The notes under the pieces were generated by a model. It made no database searches, was not told where the DNA came from, and worked only from the letters and a program-made list of their open reading frames with translations. DNA of 64,000 nt from Persicirhabdus sediminis (GTDB lineage Bacteria > Verrucomicrobiota > Verrucomicrobiia > Verrucomicrobiales > Akkermansiaceae), in contig NZ_JAENIM010000042.1 in assembly GCF_016595495.1 (NCBI RefSeq), positions 80,635-144,634 of the forward strand, written 5' to 3'. Made by a program: the position numbers and the translations under genes. Positions 48,491-56,758 of this stretch are shown piece by piece. How positions within the stretch are numbered: the first letter of the stretch is position 1; the number at the start of each line of letters is the position of its first letter.

Positions 48491-48550
48491 CTCACCATAT
48501 ATGGTAATTTTTTCAAATTACGCGAGCACTTTTTCAAATTACCATAAAAC
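48491..48550. promoter_or_regulatory. Operator-like palindromes in the IclR/propeller divergent gap
   Basis: Perfect palindrome ACCATATATGGT at 48494-48505. An ATGGTAATTTT (48501-) and a CAAATTACCAT (to about 48544) form an outer inverted repeat with 20 or so bases between, and TTTTTCAAATTA occurs twice (about 48509-48520 and 48530-48541). The sites lie just upstream of the IclR start, a usual place for autoregulation and for control of the divergent gene at 48717. Confidence 0.55.
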
Positions 48551-48716
48551 ACACAAAATTTATCATACAGCCCATGTCAACATGCTTGAGAAAAGGCTGA
48601 AAAGGTATTCGATAAATACACGTAAATAGTTATGCTTGCCGCTTCAAATCAGACAAAACGATGCTACTAGTCTGTATTGTTATCCAGTTATTGCAGTTCC
48701 ACACACACAACCGTAG

Positions 48717-50579
48717 ATGAGACTTTCCACCAAAACCATACTCAGCGCCGCGCTTACAGTCACCATGGCTGCTTTAGCCGTACCTGCCGCTAGTGCCGCC
48801 CAATCAGCTGAAAGCCAATACCGCTCGCCTTCAGCGATTACCGCCAGCCAAGATGACGCATACATCTATGTAGCCGAACTCACTGGCCGCCAGATCACCC
48901 GCATCAGCACCAAGACCAACGAAGCCGACAAACATTTCCCAATTAGTGGGCGACCAAGTGGACTCGCTCTCAGCGCTGACGGCAAACTGCTCTACATCAC
49001 CACCAAAGAGGCCGACGGCAAACTCATCATTCTCAATACTGAAAGCGGCAAGGTCGTCGAAGAGATCTCAGTTGGCCACGTGCCCATTTCTCCTACCTTG
49101 AGCCCAGACGAATCGATCATCTATTTCTGTAATCGATTCCAAGATCACGTCACCGCCTACGACCTGAAAAATAAAAAGGTCATCGGCCACGTGAAAACCG
49201 TGCGCGAGCCAATCGACTTGGCAATCACCGCTGATGGCAAATGGCTGCTCGCAGCTAACCACCTGCCAACCGGCTCAGCCAATGTCGACTACATGACCTC
49301 CGACATCAGCTTCATCAATACCCAAACACTCAAGCTGGAGAAAAATGTCTCACTGCCAAATGGCGCCATCAACCTGCGCGCCGTCGATATCGGACCAGAA
49401 GGCAAATACGCATACGTGCCATCCACACTTGGCCGCTTCCAAGTACCGACCACTCAGGTAGAACTCGGCTGGATCAATACCCACGCGCTCAATATCATCG
49501 ACGTGGAAAAACAAGCACTCATGCACACCGTGCTGCTTGATGACATTGATCAAGGTGCTGCCAACCCGTGGCAGGCCATCGTCACTGAGGACAACCAGCA
49601 CATCATCGTCACTCACTCAGGCAACCACGAAGTCAGCCTGATTGACCGTGAAAAACTCTTCGCAAAACTCGCCCAGTCACCAGACAACGACGGAACTCGT
49701 GAGTTCGAAATGCGCGCTGACAACCCGCTCAACAACCTCAGCTACATCTCTGAAGTCAGACGCCGTGTCGAGCTGCCAGGCAACAGCCCACGCCACCTCG
49801 TAGAAGCAGCTGGCTCCATCTACATCAGCGAATACATCTCTGATACCGTAGCCTATTTCCCGCTGGAAAACCCAACGCATACCAAAGCCTCAAGCATCAC
49901 CCTTGGTGAAACTGCTGAGATGGACGACGAGCGACTCGGCGAAATGTACTTCTTTGACGCCTCACTCTGCTACCAACAATGGCAGAGCTGCTCAACTTGC
50001 CACCCAGATGCGCGCGCTGACGCCGTTAACTGGGACTTGCTCAACGACGGCATCGGCAATCCAAAAAATACTCGCAGCATGCTCTTCTCCTACCACACAC
50101 CGCCAGTGATGATCACCGGCATCAGGGCTGACACCGCTACTTGTATCCGCGCTGGCATTCAACACATCCAGTTCACTGCGCCTAATGAAGAAAAGGCCAA
50201 TGCCATCGAAGCCTACATGAAGGCATTGCGCCCAGTTCCTAGCCCAGCGCTAGTAGATGGTGAGCTCAGCGAAGCCGCTCTGCGCGGTAAAGAAATCTTC
50301 GAAGGAAAAGCTGACTGCTACAGCTGCCACCGCGGTGAATACTTCACTCGCTTGAAAAAACACGACGTTGGCACCGGCGACGGCAACGAAACTGGCACTG
50401 AGTTTGTCATCCCGACACTACGTGAAGTTTGGCGTACCGCGCCATACCTCTATGACGGTCGCGCTGCCACCCTCAAAGAGATCTTCACCAAGTACAATCC
50501 TGACGATCTGCACGGTGAAACCAACGACCTCAGCGAGCAAGAGCTAGACGACCTCATCGAATACGTCCGCTCGCTGTAA
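48717..50579 (+). CDS. Secreted YNCE-like beta-propeller fused to di-haem cytochrome c peroxidase-like domain
   Basis: A 620-residue exported protein (signal peptide ending SAAQSAE). Residues about 30-400 are seven or so blades of a lactonase/YNCE propeller (GRPSGLALSADGKLLYITT, VPISPTLSPDESIIYFCN, EPIDLAITADGKWLLAAN). Residues about 415-620 hold two c-type haem motifs, CSTCHPDARAD (about 423) and CYSCHRGEYF (about 538), and end with WRTAPYLYDGRAATLKEIF, which is typical of the MauG/BCCP (CcpA) family. It should be a periplasmic electron-transfer or peroxidase-type protein. Divergent from the IclR gene, it is the likely redox partner of the giant fusion proteins, although this is only inferred from location and haem content. 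Confidence 0.82.
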   Translation: MRLSTKTILSAALTVTMAALAVPAASAAQSAESQYRSPSAITASQDDAYIYVAELTGRQITRISTKTNEADKHFPISGRPSGLALSADGKLLYITTKEADGKLIILNTESGKVVEEISVGHVPISPTLSPDESIIYFCNRFQDHVTAYDLKNKKVIGHVKTVREPIDLAITADGKWLLAANHLPTGSANVDYMTSDISFINTQTLKLEKNVSLPNGAINLRAVDIGPEGKYAYVPSTLGRFQVPTTQVELGWINTHALNIIDVEKQALMHTVLLDDIDQGAANPWQAIVTEDNQHIIVTHSGNHEVSLIDREKLFAKLAQSPDNDGTREFEMRADNPLNNLSYISEVRRRVELPGNSPRHLVEAAGSIYISEYISDTVAYFPLENPTHTKASSITLGETAEMDDERLGEMYFFDASLCYQQWQSCSTCHPDARADAVNWDLLNDGIGNPKNTRSMLFSYHTPPVMITGIRADTATCIRAGIQHIQFTAPNEEKANAIEAYMKALRPVPSPALVDGELSEAALRGKEIFEGKADCYSCHRGEYFTRLKKHDVGTGDGNETGTEFVIPTLREVWRTAPYLYDGRAATLKEIFTKYNPDDLHGETNDLSEQELDDLIEYVRSL

Positions 50580-50581
50580 TT

Positions 50582-50655
50582 CCAGCTGGCACATCATCCA
50601 GCTGACAATTTTTTACCATTCCAGCTAGTTAGCTAGCTGGATGGTCATATCAACT
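50582..50655. repeat. Cluster of AGCTGG/CCAGCT words in a convergent gap
   Basis: Within about 75 bp the gap holds CCAGCTGG (50582-50589), CCAGCTGA, CCAGCTA-GTTAGC-TAGCTGG (50621-50640) and CTAGCTGG again, partly inside the 3' end of the next gene. There is no poly-T run adjoining, so it does not look like a plain terminator. Confidence 0.6.
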
Positions 50656-51238
50656 AGCTGGATGGGATTTCCAATACACGGTTCATACGTACATCGTGCT
50701 TTTCCACAGGCACGGTGTCGTAGACCTGGCAGGCAAATCCCACACCAATAAGCTCACAATGCACCGCACGGCCCATCAGGTAGCGGTCGTAATAACCACC
50801 ACCTTTACCGAGTCGCGAACCATCGCGACCAAACGCAAAACCGGGACATAAAATCACGTCCAGCTGGCCAGCTGCCACACGCTCGTGGCGCTCAGCATTT
50901 GGCTCCATGATGCCAAAACTTCCGCGCTCCAGCTCATCTACATCATGCACTAGATAATAGCTCATCTGGTCCTCATCGCGGCACAGCGGGTAATACCAAT
51001 CCACATCTGGCAAGGCATCGTGTAAGGCGCGCAAATCTGGCTCGCGCAACAAAGCGGAGAATGTTCCCACCTTCAGCTGTGGCCACATCACCGCACTCGC
51101 GCCGACACGCGCTTCGCGCTCTTTTTCCTCGATCAACTGCACCAGCATTTCGCAGAGGCGCGCGCTTTCTAGCTGCTTCTCCTCAGCGGTCATTTCAGCC
51201 AGAACCTGCCTCATCGTCTCACGAGCTTGAGCCTTCAT
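50654..51238 (-). CDS. 5-formyltetrahydrofolate cyclo-ligase
   Basis: A 194-residue enzyme from the ATG at 51238 (MKAQARETMRQVL); the longer frame to 51295 adds an unlikely leader. Characteristic features are the phosphate-loop CPGFAFGRDGSRLGKGGGYYDRYL near the C-terminus, preceded by SFGIMEPN and DVILCPG. It converts 5-formyl-THF to 5,10-methenyl-THF with ATP (MTHFS, PF01812). The product ends with IGVGFACQVYDTVPVEKHDVRMNRVL, typical of the family. Monocistronic and convergent with the propeller gene. Confidence 0.9.
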   Translation of the reverse strand: MKAQARETMRQVLAEMTAEEKQLESARLCEMLVQLIEEKEREARVGASAVMWPQLKVGTFSALLREPDLRALHDALPDVDWYYPLCRDEDQMSYYLVHDVDELERGSFGIMEPNAERHERVAAGQLDVILCPGFAFGRDGSRLGKGGGYYDRYLMGRAVHCELIGVGFACQVYDTVPVEKHDVRMNRVLEIPSS

Positions 51239-51366
51239 CTCACTGATCTTTCCTGTATTAGTTAGAAATGGAAACCTATCGCGGTCTGTGTGCATGACTC
51301 GTTCTACATCCGAGATTTAAAAATGCAAACTCTCGAATTTACATATTACCACTTGCTTCAGCCGCG

Positions 51367-51981
51367 ATGACGTTAAAAATACAGCCGATGATTCGATTGA
51401 CTTCACCTCTTACTTGGCTGGCCATCGCCTGCCTGCTGCTGATGCCACTTTTTGCTGAGCCAGCAGCTCCAGCTGGGCTGATTGGCAAATACACCGAACC
51501 GCAAATCGATAAAACATTACTGCTCAACACACTATCCATGCAGGACAAAGAGCGCGACGACTACGCCACCAACCTCGCCGCCTTTGCCGCCCAGCAAGTC
51601 ATCGACCATCAGGGGGACCCCAAATCACTAGATCTAGCCCGCCGCGTACTTGGCCTCTCACTGCATTTGTCATTTCGCAATCGCGCCGCGCTGATCTGCA
51701 ACCGCCAGCTGGAACAAGGGCTCATGCCAGATCCCATCCGCACCACTTTCTCACCACCAGTACTTTCCAACATTCTGCTCGAGCGCGGCCTCATGCTCAG
51801 AGAGCTCAAAGGCGCAATGGATCCACTTGTCGGTCGCTATTTTGTTGCCCTCGCTGCCGAGATCAACCCGCGCAACCAAGATGCCTTGTTTGAAAATGAA
51901 ATTCTCACATTGGACGAAGGCGAAACAAACTGGGCAAAAGTCGCCAGCAAAAAGATCCCCAGCCAACCAGCTGATCAATAA
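51367..51981 (+). CDS. Exported protein, unknown function
   Basis: A 204-residue protein with a hydrophobic leader (LTWLAIACLLLMPLFA) and mostly helical content with many Arg and Leu (LDLARRVLGLSLHLSF, LERGLMLRELKG). No family is recognised. It stands between the folate gene (divergent, 128 bp) and a Nudix gene (convergent). It could be a periplasmic TPR-like helical protein, but no repeats are plain. Confidence 0.5.
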   Translation: MTLKIQPMIRLTSPLTWLAIACLLLMPLFAEPAAPAGLIGKYTEPQIDKTLLLNTLSMQDKERDDYATNLAAFAAQQVIDHQGDPKSLDLARRVLGLSLHLSFRNRAALICNRQLEQGLMPDPIRTTFSPPVLSNILLERGLMLRELKGAMDPLVGRYFVALAAEINPRNQDALFENEILTLDEGETNWAKVASKKIPSQPADQ

Positions 51982-51988
51982 TCTATCG

Positions 51989-52000
51989 CCAGCTAGCTGG
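51989..52000. repeat. CCAGCTAGCTGG palindrome
   Basis: Perfect 12-bp palindrome just after the 51367-51981 stop, another case of the over-used word. Identical 12-mers lie at 9654-9665, 52727-52738 and 60289-60300, all in intergenic DNA. Confidence 0.7.
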
Positions 52001-52081
52001 TAAATTCCATCTCAGCTGGCCGTCAATCTTCAGTGGTTTTGAGCTCAATCTACGGCCAGATCAACACCACTCAGCGAGCCA

Positions 52082-52600
52082 CTATACGTGCTTCCACTCA
52101 GCAGCTGCGGCGTCACCAAAGTGCATCTCCAGCCAGTCAATCTTCTCGCCGGTAAATTCAAAGCGACCATTAAACATCTGGCCAGCTAGCATCTGCGGCA
52201 GCCAGTGAGCGTCATCTTCCCACATGCGCTCGTACGGCACTTCATCAATCGCCGTCCACATAGGCACCGCTTCCTCAGTGGCCGTTTCCACGCCATCGTA
52301 GTCAGTAGCCATAAAAACATGGCAGTGGATGTCGGGGATATCTGACATGGCAAACCACAGCTCCCCCATCTTCAGCGGGTTCTTTGGCGTAATATGTAGC
52401 TCTTCCTGGCATTCGCGCACCACACATTCCAGCGGTGTTTCACCCGGGTCAATTTTGCCCCCCGGTCCATTCACTTTACCTTTGCCAATACCACGCAATT
52501 TCTCAATCAAAAGCACCTTACCATCGCGGACGACAAACATAAGTGTTGCCGGCATTTCCGCCTGCCAAGTTTGCCAATTTACTGAGCTCGCCTTTGTCAT
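52082..52600 (-). CDS. Nudix hydrolase (MutT/MTH1-like)
   Basis: A 172-residue Nudix protein. The box GGKIDPGETPLECVVRECQEEL (about 46-67) fits GX5EX7REUXEE. Upstream VLLIEKLRGIGKGKVNGP and downstream LWFAMSDIPDIHCHVF and WFDDWLPQM-like segments resemble MTH1-type 8-oxo-dGTP diphosphatases. It probably clears oxidised nucleotides. Its 5' end is near the terminator of the next upstream gene on the same strand. Confidence 0.87.
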   Translation of the reverse strand: MTKASSVNWQTWQAEMPATLMFVVRDGKVLLIEKLRGIGKGKVNGPGGKIDPGETPLECVVRECQEELHITPKNPLKMGELWFAMSDIPDIHCHVFMATDYDGVETATEEAVPMWTAIDEVPYERMWEDDAHWLPQMLAGQMFNGRFEFTGEKIDWLEMHFGDAAAAEWKHV

Positions 52601-52681
52601 GGCCCATTCACTAACCTACCAGCTGGCTGATGACAAATGCCAATCGTGACAAGCAGCACCATGGCCACCACCCGCAAACAC

Positions 52682-52716
52682 AAAAAACCTCCCAAGTGAC
52701 CATCACTTGAGAGGTT
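52682..52716 (-). terminator. Terminator of the 52754-53341 gene
   Basis: Arms AACCTCCCAAGTGA (52686-52699) and TCACTTGAGAGGTT (52703-52716), one mismatch, 3-nt loop; on the minus strand six T residues follow (plus 52682-52687 is A-rich). Confidence 0.85.
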
Positions 52717-52726
52717 CAGAAATGAT

Positions 52727-52738
52727 CCAGCTAGCTGG
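52727..52738. repeat. CCAGCTAGCTGG palindrome
   Basis: A perfect 12-bp palindrome (extended to ATCCAGCTAGCTGGAT) just beside the terminator of the membrane-protein gene. Confidence 0.7.
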
Positions 52739-52753
52739 ATGAAACGCGTATTT

Positions 52754-53341
52754 CTACCACCACATGACGGTGCAGGCGAGCACCGCGATGCCGTAGGCTA
52801 AACCGCCAGCTACCAGCATTTTAAAGCGACCTACAGAAGCTGTAGCCCAGCTGATAGCGTCGCGCATGAGGTAGGGCATGCCCACCCAGAAAAGACCTTT
52901 AGTGATCATCGCGTAGGCAAAAATGGCAATCATCAGGCGTGACTGAAATGGCTCTAAAAATGCAGCGTAGAGCAATGGCGCAGCTGCCATCAAGCAAACT
53001 ACCCCCAGCGAGCGCACGGCGAGGAATTCCTTCACCTCAGTGATCACCAAAAAGGCGGCAATTGGCACCACCAAGCGCATGATCGGCTTGGCATTGTTAA
53101 ATTCACCCAAATCCATCGCCAGCTTAGATAACAAGCCGAGACCTTCAGGAGCCACTAATAACCAGAACCAAGAAAATCCCACCACCGTGAAAACGATGCC
53201 CAAGATGCGGTTGCGGGGCAGTTTTTGCAATGATGCCATCGCCTGCTCAGGCTTGAGCAACATCCACAGATGGGAAATGATCAAATAAGCGGCAACGCAG
53301 TAACCTGCGGCTGAAAGTGGAATTTCCTCGTAAGGATGCAT
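52754..53341 (-). CDS. Multi-pass membrane protein, unknown function
   Basis: A 195-residue protein with five to six hydrophobic helices (about 12-31, 45-62, 84-103, 106-125, 132-150, 172-193). No signature motif is seen. It begins 30 bp downstream of the miaB stop, so it may be co-transcribed with miaB. Family unknown. Confidence 0.6.
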   Translation of the reverse strand: MHPYEEIPLSAAGYCVAAYLIISHLWMLLKPEQAMASLQKLPRNRILGIVFTVVGFSWFWLLVAPEGLGLLSKLAMDLGEFNNAKPIMRLVVPIAAFLVITEVKEFLAVRSLGVVCLMAAAPLLYAAFLEPFQSRLMIAIFAYAMITKGLFWVGMPYLMRDAISWATASVGRFKMLVAGGLAYGIAVLACTVMWW

Positions 53342-53371
53342 GGTGAAAAATCAGGTGAATGGTGTGATTGT

Positions 53372-54748
53372 CTAGCTAGTGACAACTTCGCCGTAGAGGG
53401 TGTAGCCTGTGCTTTCATTCACGTCCACCTCGAAAACCTCTCCGGTAAGCTTTGCCGCGTCACCATCAAAGATCACGATCTTATTTTGGCTAGTACGACC
53501 AGTCAGCGTATTCGGGTTGGTTTTGCTTGGTCCCGTGCACAGCACTTGCTGGCGAGTACCCACGTAGGCTTCGTTTTTGCGCTGGGCAATCTCGTTAACC
53601 ACCTTGAGTAAGACCTGATTACGCTCTTCTTTCACGCGCTCAGAGATCTGCTCGTCCATTTCTGCAGCTGGTGTATTGCGGCGCTTTGAGTAGCGGAAAA
53701 TAAAGGCATTATCAAATTCCAGACGCTTCATGGTTGCCACGGTGTCTTGGAAGTCTTCCTCAGTCTCACCTGGGAAACCAACAATCACATCAGTAGAAAT
53801 CGCCATGTCCGGACGCGCTGCTTTCATTTTCTCAATGATCTCAACAAACTTCTCGTTCTTGTACGGGCGACGCATCGCCTTCAAGATGCGGTCACTACCA
53901 CTCTGCATTGGGAAGTGGATGTGGCTGCACAATTTTGGCAAATAAGTGAACGCGTTGATCAAATCATCACGGTAACCAATCGGGTGCGGAGAGGTGAAAC
54001 GAATGCGCTCGAGGCCTTCAATTTCATGCACCGCCTCCAGCAGCTGGACAAATGGTGATTTTCCATCCACCTTAGGAAACTCGGTACGACCGTACAAATT
54101 GACAATCTGGCCGAGCAATGTGACTTCTTTGAGCCCTTGAGCCACCAAGCCCTTCACTTCTTCAACGATTTCAGGAATCGGACGTCCGCGCTCTTGCCCA
54201 CGAGTATCCGGCACAATGCAGAATGAACAACGCATATTGCACCCCTGCATGATAGAAACAAATGCTGAAGACTGCTGGTTTTTTGGCAGGTGATCGCGAA
54301 TCGTATTCTGGCTGTCAGCTTCCTCGTCAGTATCACAGACGTTTTCGCCCACCAGAGAAAGCTCAACCTCATCCATGCGCCGCTCCATGCGCTTCTGCAA
54401 AATGCTATCTACGTAATCAAAAACTTTATGGTACTTCTGTGTACCCACCACCACATCCAAGTGGGGAATATTCTTGAACAGCTCTGGTCCGCGGCTCTGC
54501 GCCATACATCCCATAAAACCATACACGACATGTGGGTTGCGCTTACGGTGCTTGCCCATAATGCCCATTTTCCCCAAGGCCTTCTGCTCAGCTTGATCGC
54601 GAACACTGCAGGTATTCACCAAAATCGCATCCGCGTCTGCTTCCTTATTGGTCACTGTGTAGCCACCTTCCGTGAACATCTGGGCAACTTGCTCAGAATC
54701 ACGCTCATTCATTTGGCATCCGTAAGTTTTGATAAATACTTTAGGCAT
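53372..54748 (-). CDS. miaB: tRNA-2-methylthio-N6-dimethylallyladenosine synthase
   Basis: A 458-residue radical-SAM methylthiotransferase: N-terminal UPF0004 domain with TYGCQMNERDSEQ and NTCSVRDQAEQKALGKMG, the radical-SAM site CNMRCSFCIVP (C-x3-C-x2-C, about 170-180) and a C-terminal TRAM domain (TGRTSQNKIVIFDG). It adds a methylthio group to i6A37 of tRNAs. It is probably followed by the membrane-protein gene in one transcript. Confidence 0.96.
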   Translation of the reverse strand: MPKVFIKTYGCQMNERDSEQVAQMFTEGGYTVTNKEADADAILVNTCSVRDQAEQKALGKMGIMGKHRKRNPHVVYGFMGCMAQSRGPELFKNIPHLDVVVGTQKYHKVFDYVDSILQKRMERRMDEVELSLVGENVCDTDEEADSQNTIRDHLPKNQQSSAFVSIMQGCNMRCSFCIVPDTRGQERGRPIPEIVEEVKGLVAQGLKEVTLLGQIVNLYGRTEFPKVDGKSPFVQLLEAVHEIEGLERIRFTSPHPIGYRDDLINAFTYLPKLCSHIHFPMQSGSDRILKAMRRPYKNEKFVEIIEKMKAARPDMAISTDVIVGFPGETEEDFQDTVATMKRLEFDNAFIFRYSKRRNTPAAEMDEQISERVKEERNQVLLKVVNEIAQRKNEAYVGTRQQVLCTGPSKTNPNTLTGRTSQNKIVIFDGDAAKLTGEVFEVDVNESTGYTLYGEVVTS

Positions 54749-55011
54749 AACGATCTTTCTCTGTAGGAGATGCGGAGGTATAGCGCGGACAAATCAAATT
54801 GCAATCCCCCATACTCGCTGCCTGCTGGATTTTATCAATTATCACCTGTGTGCAAAAAAATCCCCGTCAACCACGGCATTATTTAAAATTTATCAGACAA
54901 CTCAGGATTCCGTTAGTTGGCAAAATCATTTCAGTCATAAATATCCGCTCAAAACATTGATTTCTGTATGAAACACATTGATTATTAACGGCCCCTTGTA
55001 ATATCTATATC

Positions 55012-55028
55012 TCAGGATCAAATCCTGA
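55012..55028. promoter_or_regulatory. 17-bp palindrome in the long leader region of the TetR gene
   Basis: TCAGGAT-CAA-ATCCTGA, 7-bp arms with a 3-bp centre, lies about 335 bp upstream of the TetR start. Its size fits a regulator binding site. The gap 54749-55361 is AT-rich and has no believable gene; other features are two ACATTGATT words (about 54953-54961 and 54976-54984) and a TGAC-GTAA-GTCA motif near 55166. Confidence 0.4.
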
Positions 55029-55257
55029 TTGAAACGGCTGTTTAATTCAAACATGAGATTTATTGAAACGCTTTGTCACAATTTCCAGCCGATCTGCGTA
55101 ACACATTATGAAAGCCAACAACTGCTTTATACCTCTAGATCCGACACATTACCCGTCAGGAAGTTATGACGTAAGTCAAAAACAATGCTTCATGACAAAT
55201 GATTGATTACATAAACGACAGTTTATAACTTTCGCAGCAAAAATTGCGGAGGCTAAA

Positions 55258-55280
55258 CGCTTCATAGTTAACCTGAAGCG
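55258..55280 (+). promoter_or_regulatory. Leader hairpin upstream of the TetR gene
   Basis: CGCTTCA (55258-55264) and TGAAGCG (55274-55280) with a 9-nt loop, about 80 bp before the start codon. No T run, so probably an RNA structure or a bound site rather than a terminator. Confidence 0.4.
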
Positions 55281-55361
55281 AGAAAACGAACCTGTAATTA
55301 GTCAGTTGCACCGCCGCAACAGCAGGGCTAAAGGTAATAAACACTCATATTAAACATTATT

Positions 55362-56042
55362 ATGCCTAGCAAAATTGAAACCAAAGAAAAGATACTGAAA
55401 GCTGCATGGAAGCTATTCGCTGAACGTGGTTTCGAAGACGTTTCTGTACGTGACGTTACCAAAAAAGCCAATGTTAACCTTGCTGCTGTAAGTTACTACT
55501 TCGGTGGTCGTGACGGTCTCATCCAAGAGACTCTTGAGCGCTGCATGAACCCGCTCAACGACGCTCGCCTCAAAATGCTTGAGGAAGCCGTTCGCTCACA
55601 CGCCAAAGTTGAACAAATCCCAACTGAAACAGTACTCGAGGCATTCCTTCGTCCTATGGTTAAGCCAGAAGACTACGGCCTCAGTGTTGACCTCATGCTT
55701 CGTCTCGTTGCTCGTTACCTCATCGAACAGGACTACAAAGTTCCTAGCACTTCTCAGAAAAAGTACACTGAAGTATTCCAGTGCTTCAGCCAGGTTCTCT
55801 GCGCAAAGTACCCAAGCTTCAGCCCAACTGAAATGACTGACCGCCTGATCTTCTCAGCTGGCTCAGCTATCTACTCACACGGCCTCGGCAGAAATGCTCG
55901 CCGCATGATGGGTGAAGACAACGCAGCTGATACCGACAACCTGCTCAACCAAATCGTAGCCATCACCATCGCTGGCCTCGAAGCTGGAAACGACCTGGGC
56001 AGCACCACACTCAGCTCTCAAAAAGAAGCTGTAACTGCTTAA
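55362..56042 (+). CDS. TetR-family transcriptional regulator
   Basis: A 226-residue protein. The N-terminal HTH (KILKAAWKLFAERGFEDVSVRDVTKKANVNLAAVSYYFGGRDGLIQ) is textbook TetR; the C-terminal half resembles the CecR/DUF1956-like group. Codon choice is unusually biased to one set of codons (GCT, CGT, GAA, CTC), as in highly expressed genes, which is odd for a regulator. It has a long, structured upstream region and ends at a strong terminator. No obvious target operon is adjacent, so it may act at a distance. Confidence 0.9.
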   Translation: MPSKIETKEKILKAAWKLFAERGFEDVSVRDVTKKANVNLAAVSYYFGGRDGLIQETLERCMNPLNDARLKMLEEAVRSHAKVEQIPTETVLEAFLRPMVKPEDYGLSVDLMLRLVARYLIEQDYKVPSTSQKKYTEVFQCFSQVLCAKYPSFSPTEMTDRLIFSAGSAIYSHGLGRNARRMMGEDNAADTDNLLNQIVAITIAGLEAGNDLGSTTLSSQKEAVTA

Positions 56043-56079
56043 TTCATCTCAACCCCCAAAAATACCCCCCAGCATATAC

Positions 56080-56111
56080 AGAGCGATCCGCCAGCGGATC
56101 GCTCTTTTTTT
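56080..56111 (+). terminator. Terminator of the TetR gene
   Basis: Arms AGAGCGATCCG (56080-56090) and CGGATCGCTCT (56095-56105), perfect 11-bp stem, 4-nt loop, then seven T residues. Confidence 0.93.
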
Positions 56112-56126
56112 GTGCCCCCACACCTC

Positions 56127-56173
56127 AGAGCCATCTGAGAAAGTCATCTAGAGCCATCTGAGATAAGTCATCT
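56127..56173. repeat. Tandem repeat of 23-24 bp
   Basis: AGAGCCATCTGAGA-AAGTCATCT (56127-56149) is followed at once by AGAGCCATCTGAGATAAGTCATCT (56150-56173). It lies 20 bp after the TetR terminator. Confidence 0.75.
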
Positions 56174-56281
56174 AGGCCCATTCATGCTGAACCATCAAAA
56201 AAACATCCAGTCAGCCGAAGCGTAAATCCTACGAGCTACAAAAAACTGAACCCGCCGGACAAACACCTTGGCCAGCACGCT

Positions 56282-56378
56282 CAGGAAAAACCCACTTTTC
56301 TCACACCATTTCTGGCTGGAAACCTTGTAACTAAAACAGCTAGCTCATCAGCCACTAAAAAATGCCGTGCATTATTTA
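56282..56378 (-). repeat. Dispersed 97-bp element, 56-kb locus copy 1
   Basis: Read on the minus strand it starts TAAATAATGCACGGCATTTT and ends GGGTTTTTCCTG. A second copy of exactly 97 bp lies at 56497-56593 (about 90% identical by eye; period 215 bp). Both ends correspond to the ends of the 16-kb elements; the leading ATGCACGGCAT can fold into a tiny stem before a T run. The surrounding gap 56174-56701 has no believable gene: a 79-codon frame here runs through a repeat. Confidence 0.8.
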
Positions 56379-56496
56379 CCATCAAACCAGCCCCAAGAAC
56401 TCCGACTTCCCCCAGCTAGCTCCAGCCAGTGAAAAAGCGCAGCTCCTATGGCAGTTCCACACTAATAAACCGCCCAGATCAGCCCGTAAAATCAGC

Positions 56497-56593
56497 CAGG
56501 AAAAACCCACTTTTCTTACACCATTTCTGGCTGGAAAGCGCTTAACTACAACAGCTAGCTCATCAGCCATTAAAAAATGCCGTGCATTATTTA
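56497..56593 (-). repeat. Dispersed 97-bp element, 56-kb locus copy 2
   Basis: Direct repeat of the 56282-56378 element with the same ends and scattered substitutions. The 118 bp between the copies is not itself repeated in an obvious way. It contains CTAGCTCATCAGCC in both copies. Confidence 0.8.
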
Positions 56594-56700
56594 GCAGCTG
56601 AAAACCGACTCAAATCACCCACGACCTCCGCCAAACAATTCACTCCACAGCCCCCCCCTCCAAGCTCCCAAGCCACGGCTAGCTCTCCAGCCACAGGCAA

Positions 56701-56735
56701 AAAAATAGCGCGGCTCATATCGAGCCGCGCTATTT
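56701..56735 (-). terminator. Terminator of the nuoA-Dabb unit
   Basis: Arms AAATAGCGCGGCTC (56703-56716) and GAGCCGCGCTATTT (56722-56735), perfect 14-bp stem, 5-nt loop, T run on the minus strand (plus 56698-56705 is A-rich). Confidence 0.9.
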
Positions 56736-56758
56736 AGAAAATTATTCAGGCTACTGGA

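Noticed and set aside
54862..54880. CACGGCATTATTTAAAA, similar to the dispersed element's leading end
   Set aside because: Only about 10 bp agree and the rest of the element is missing; the match is within AT-rich background.
56362..56601. 79-codon plus-strand frame in the repeat region
   Set aside because: It begins inside element copy 1 and ends in copy 2, so its apparent sequence is that of a repeat; no family resemblance.
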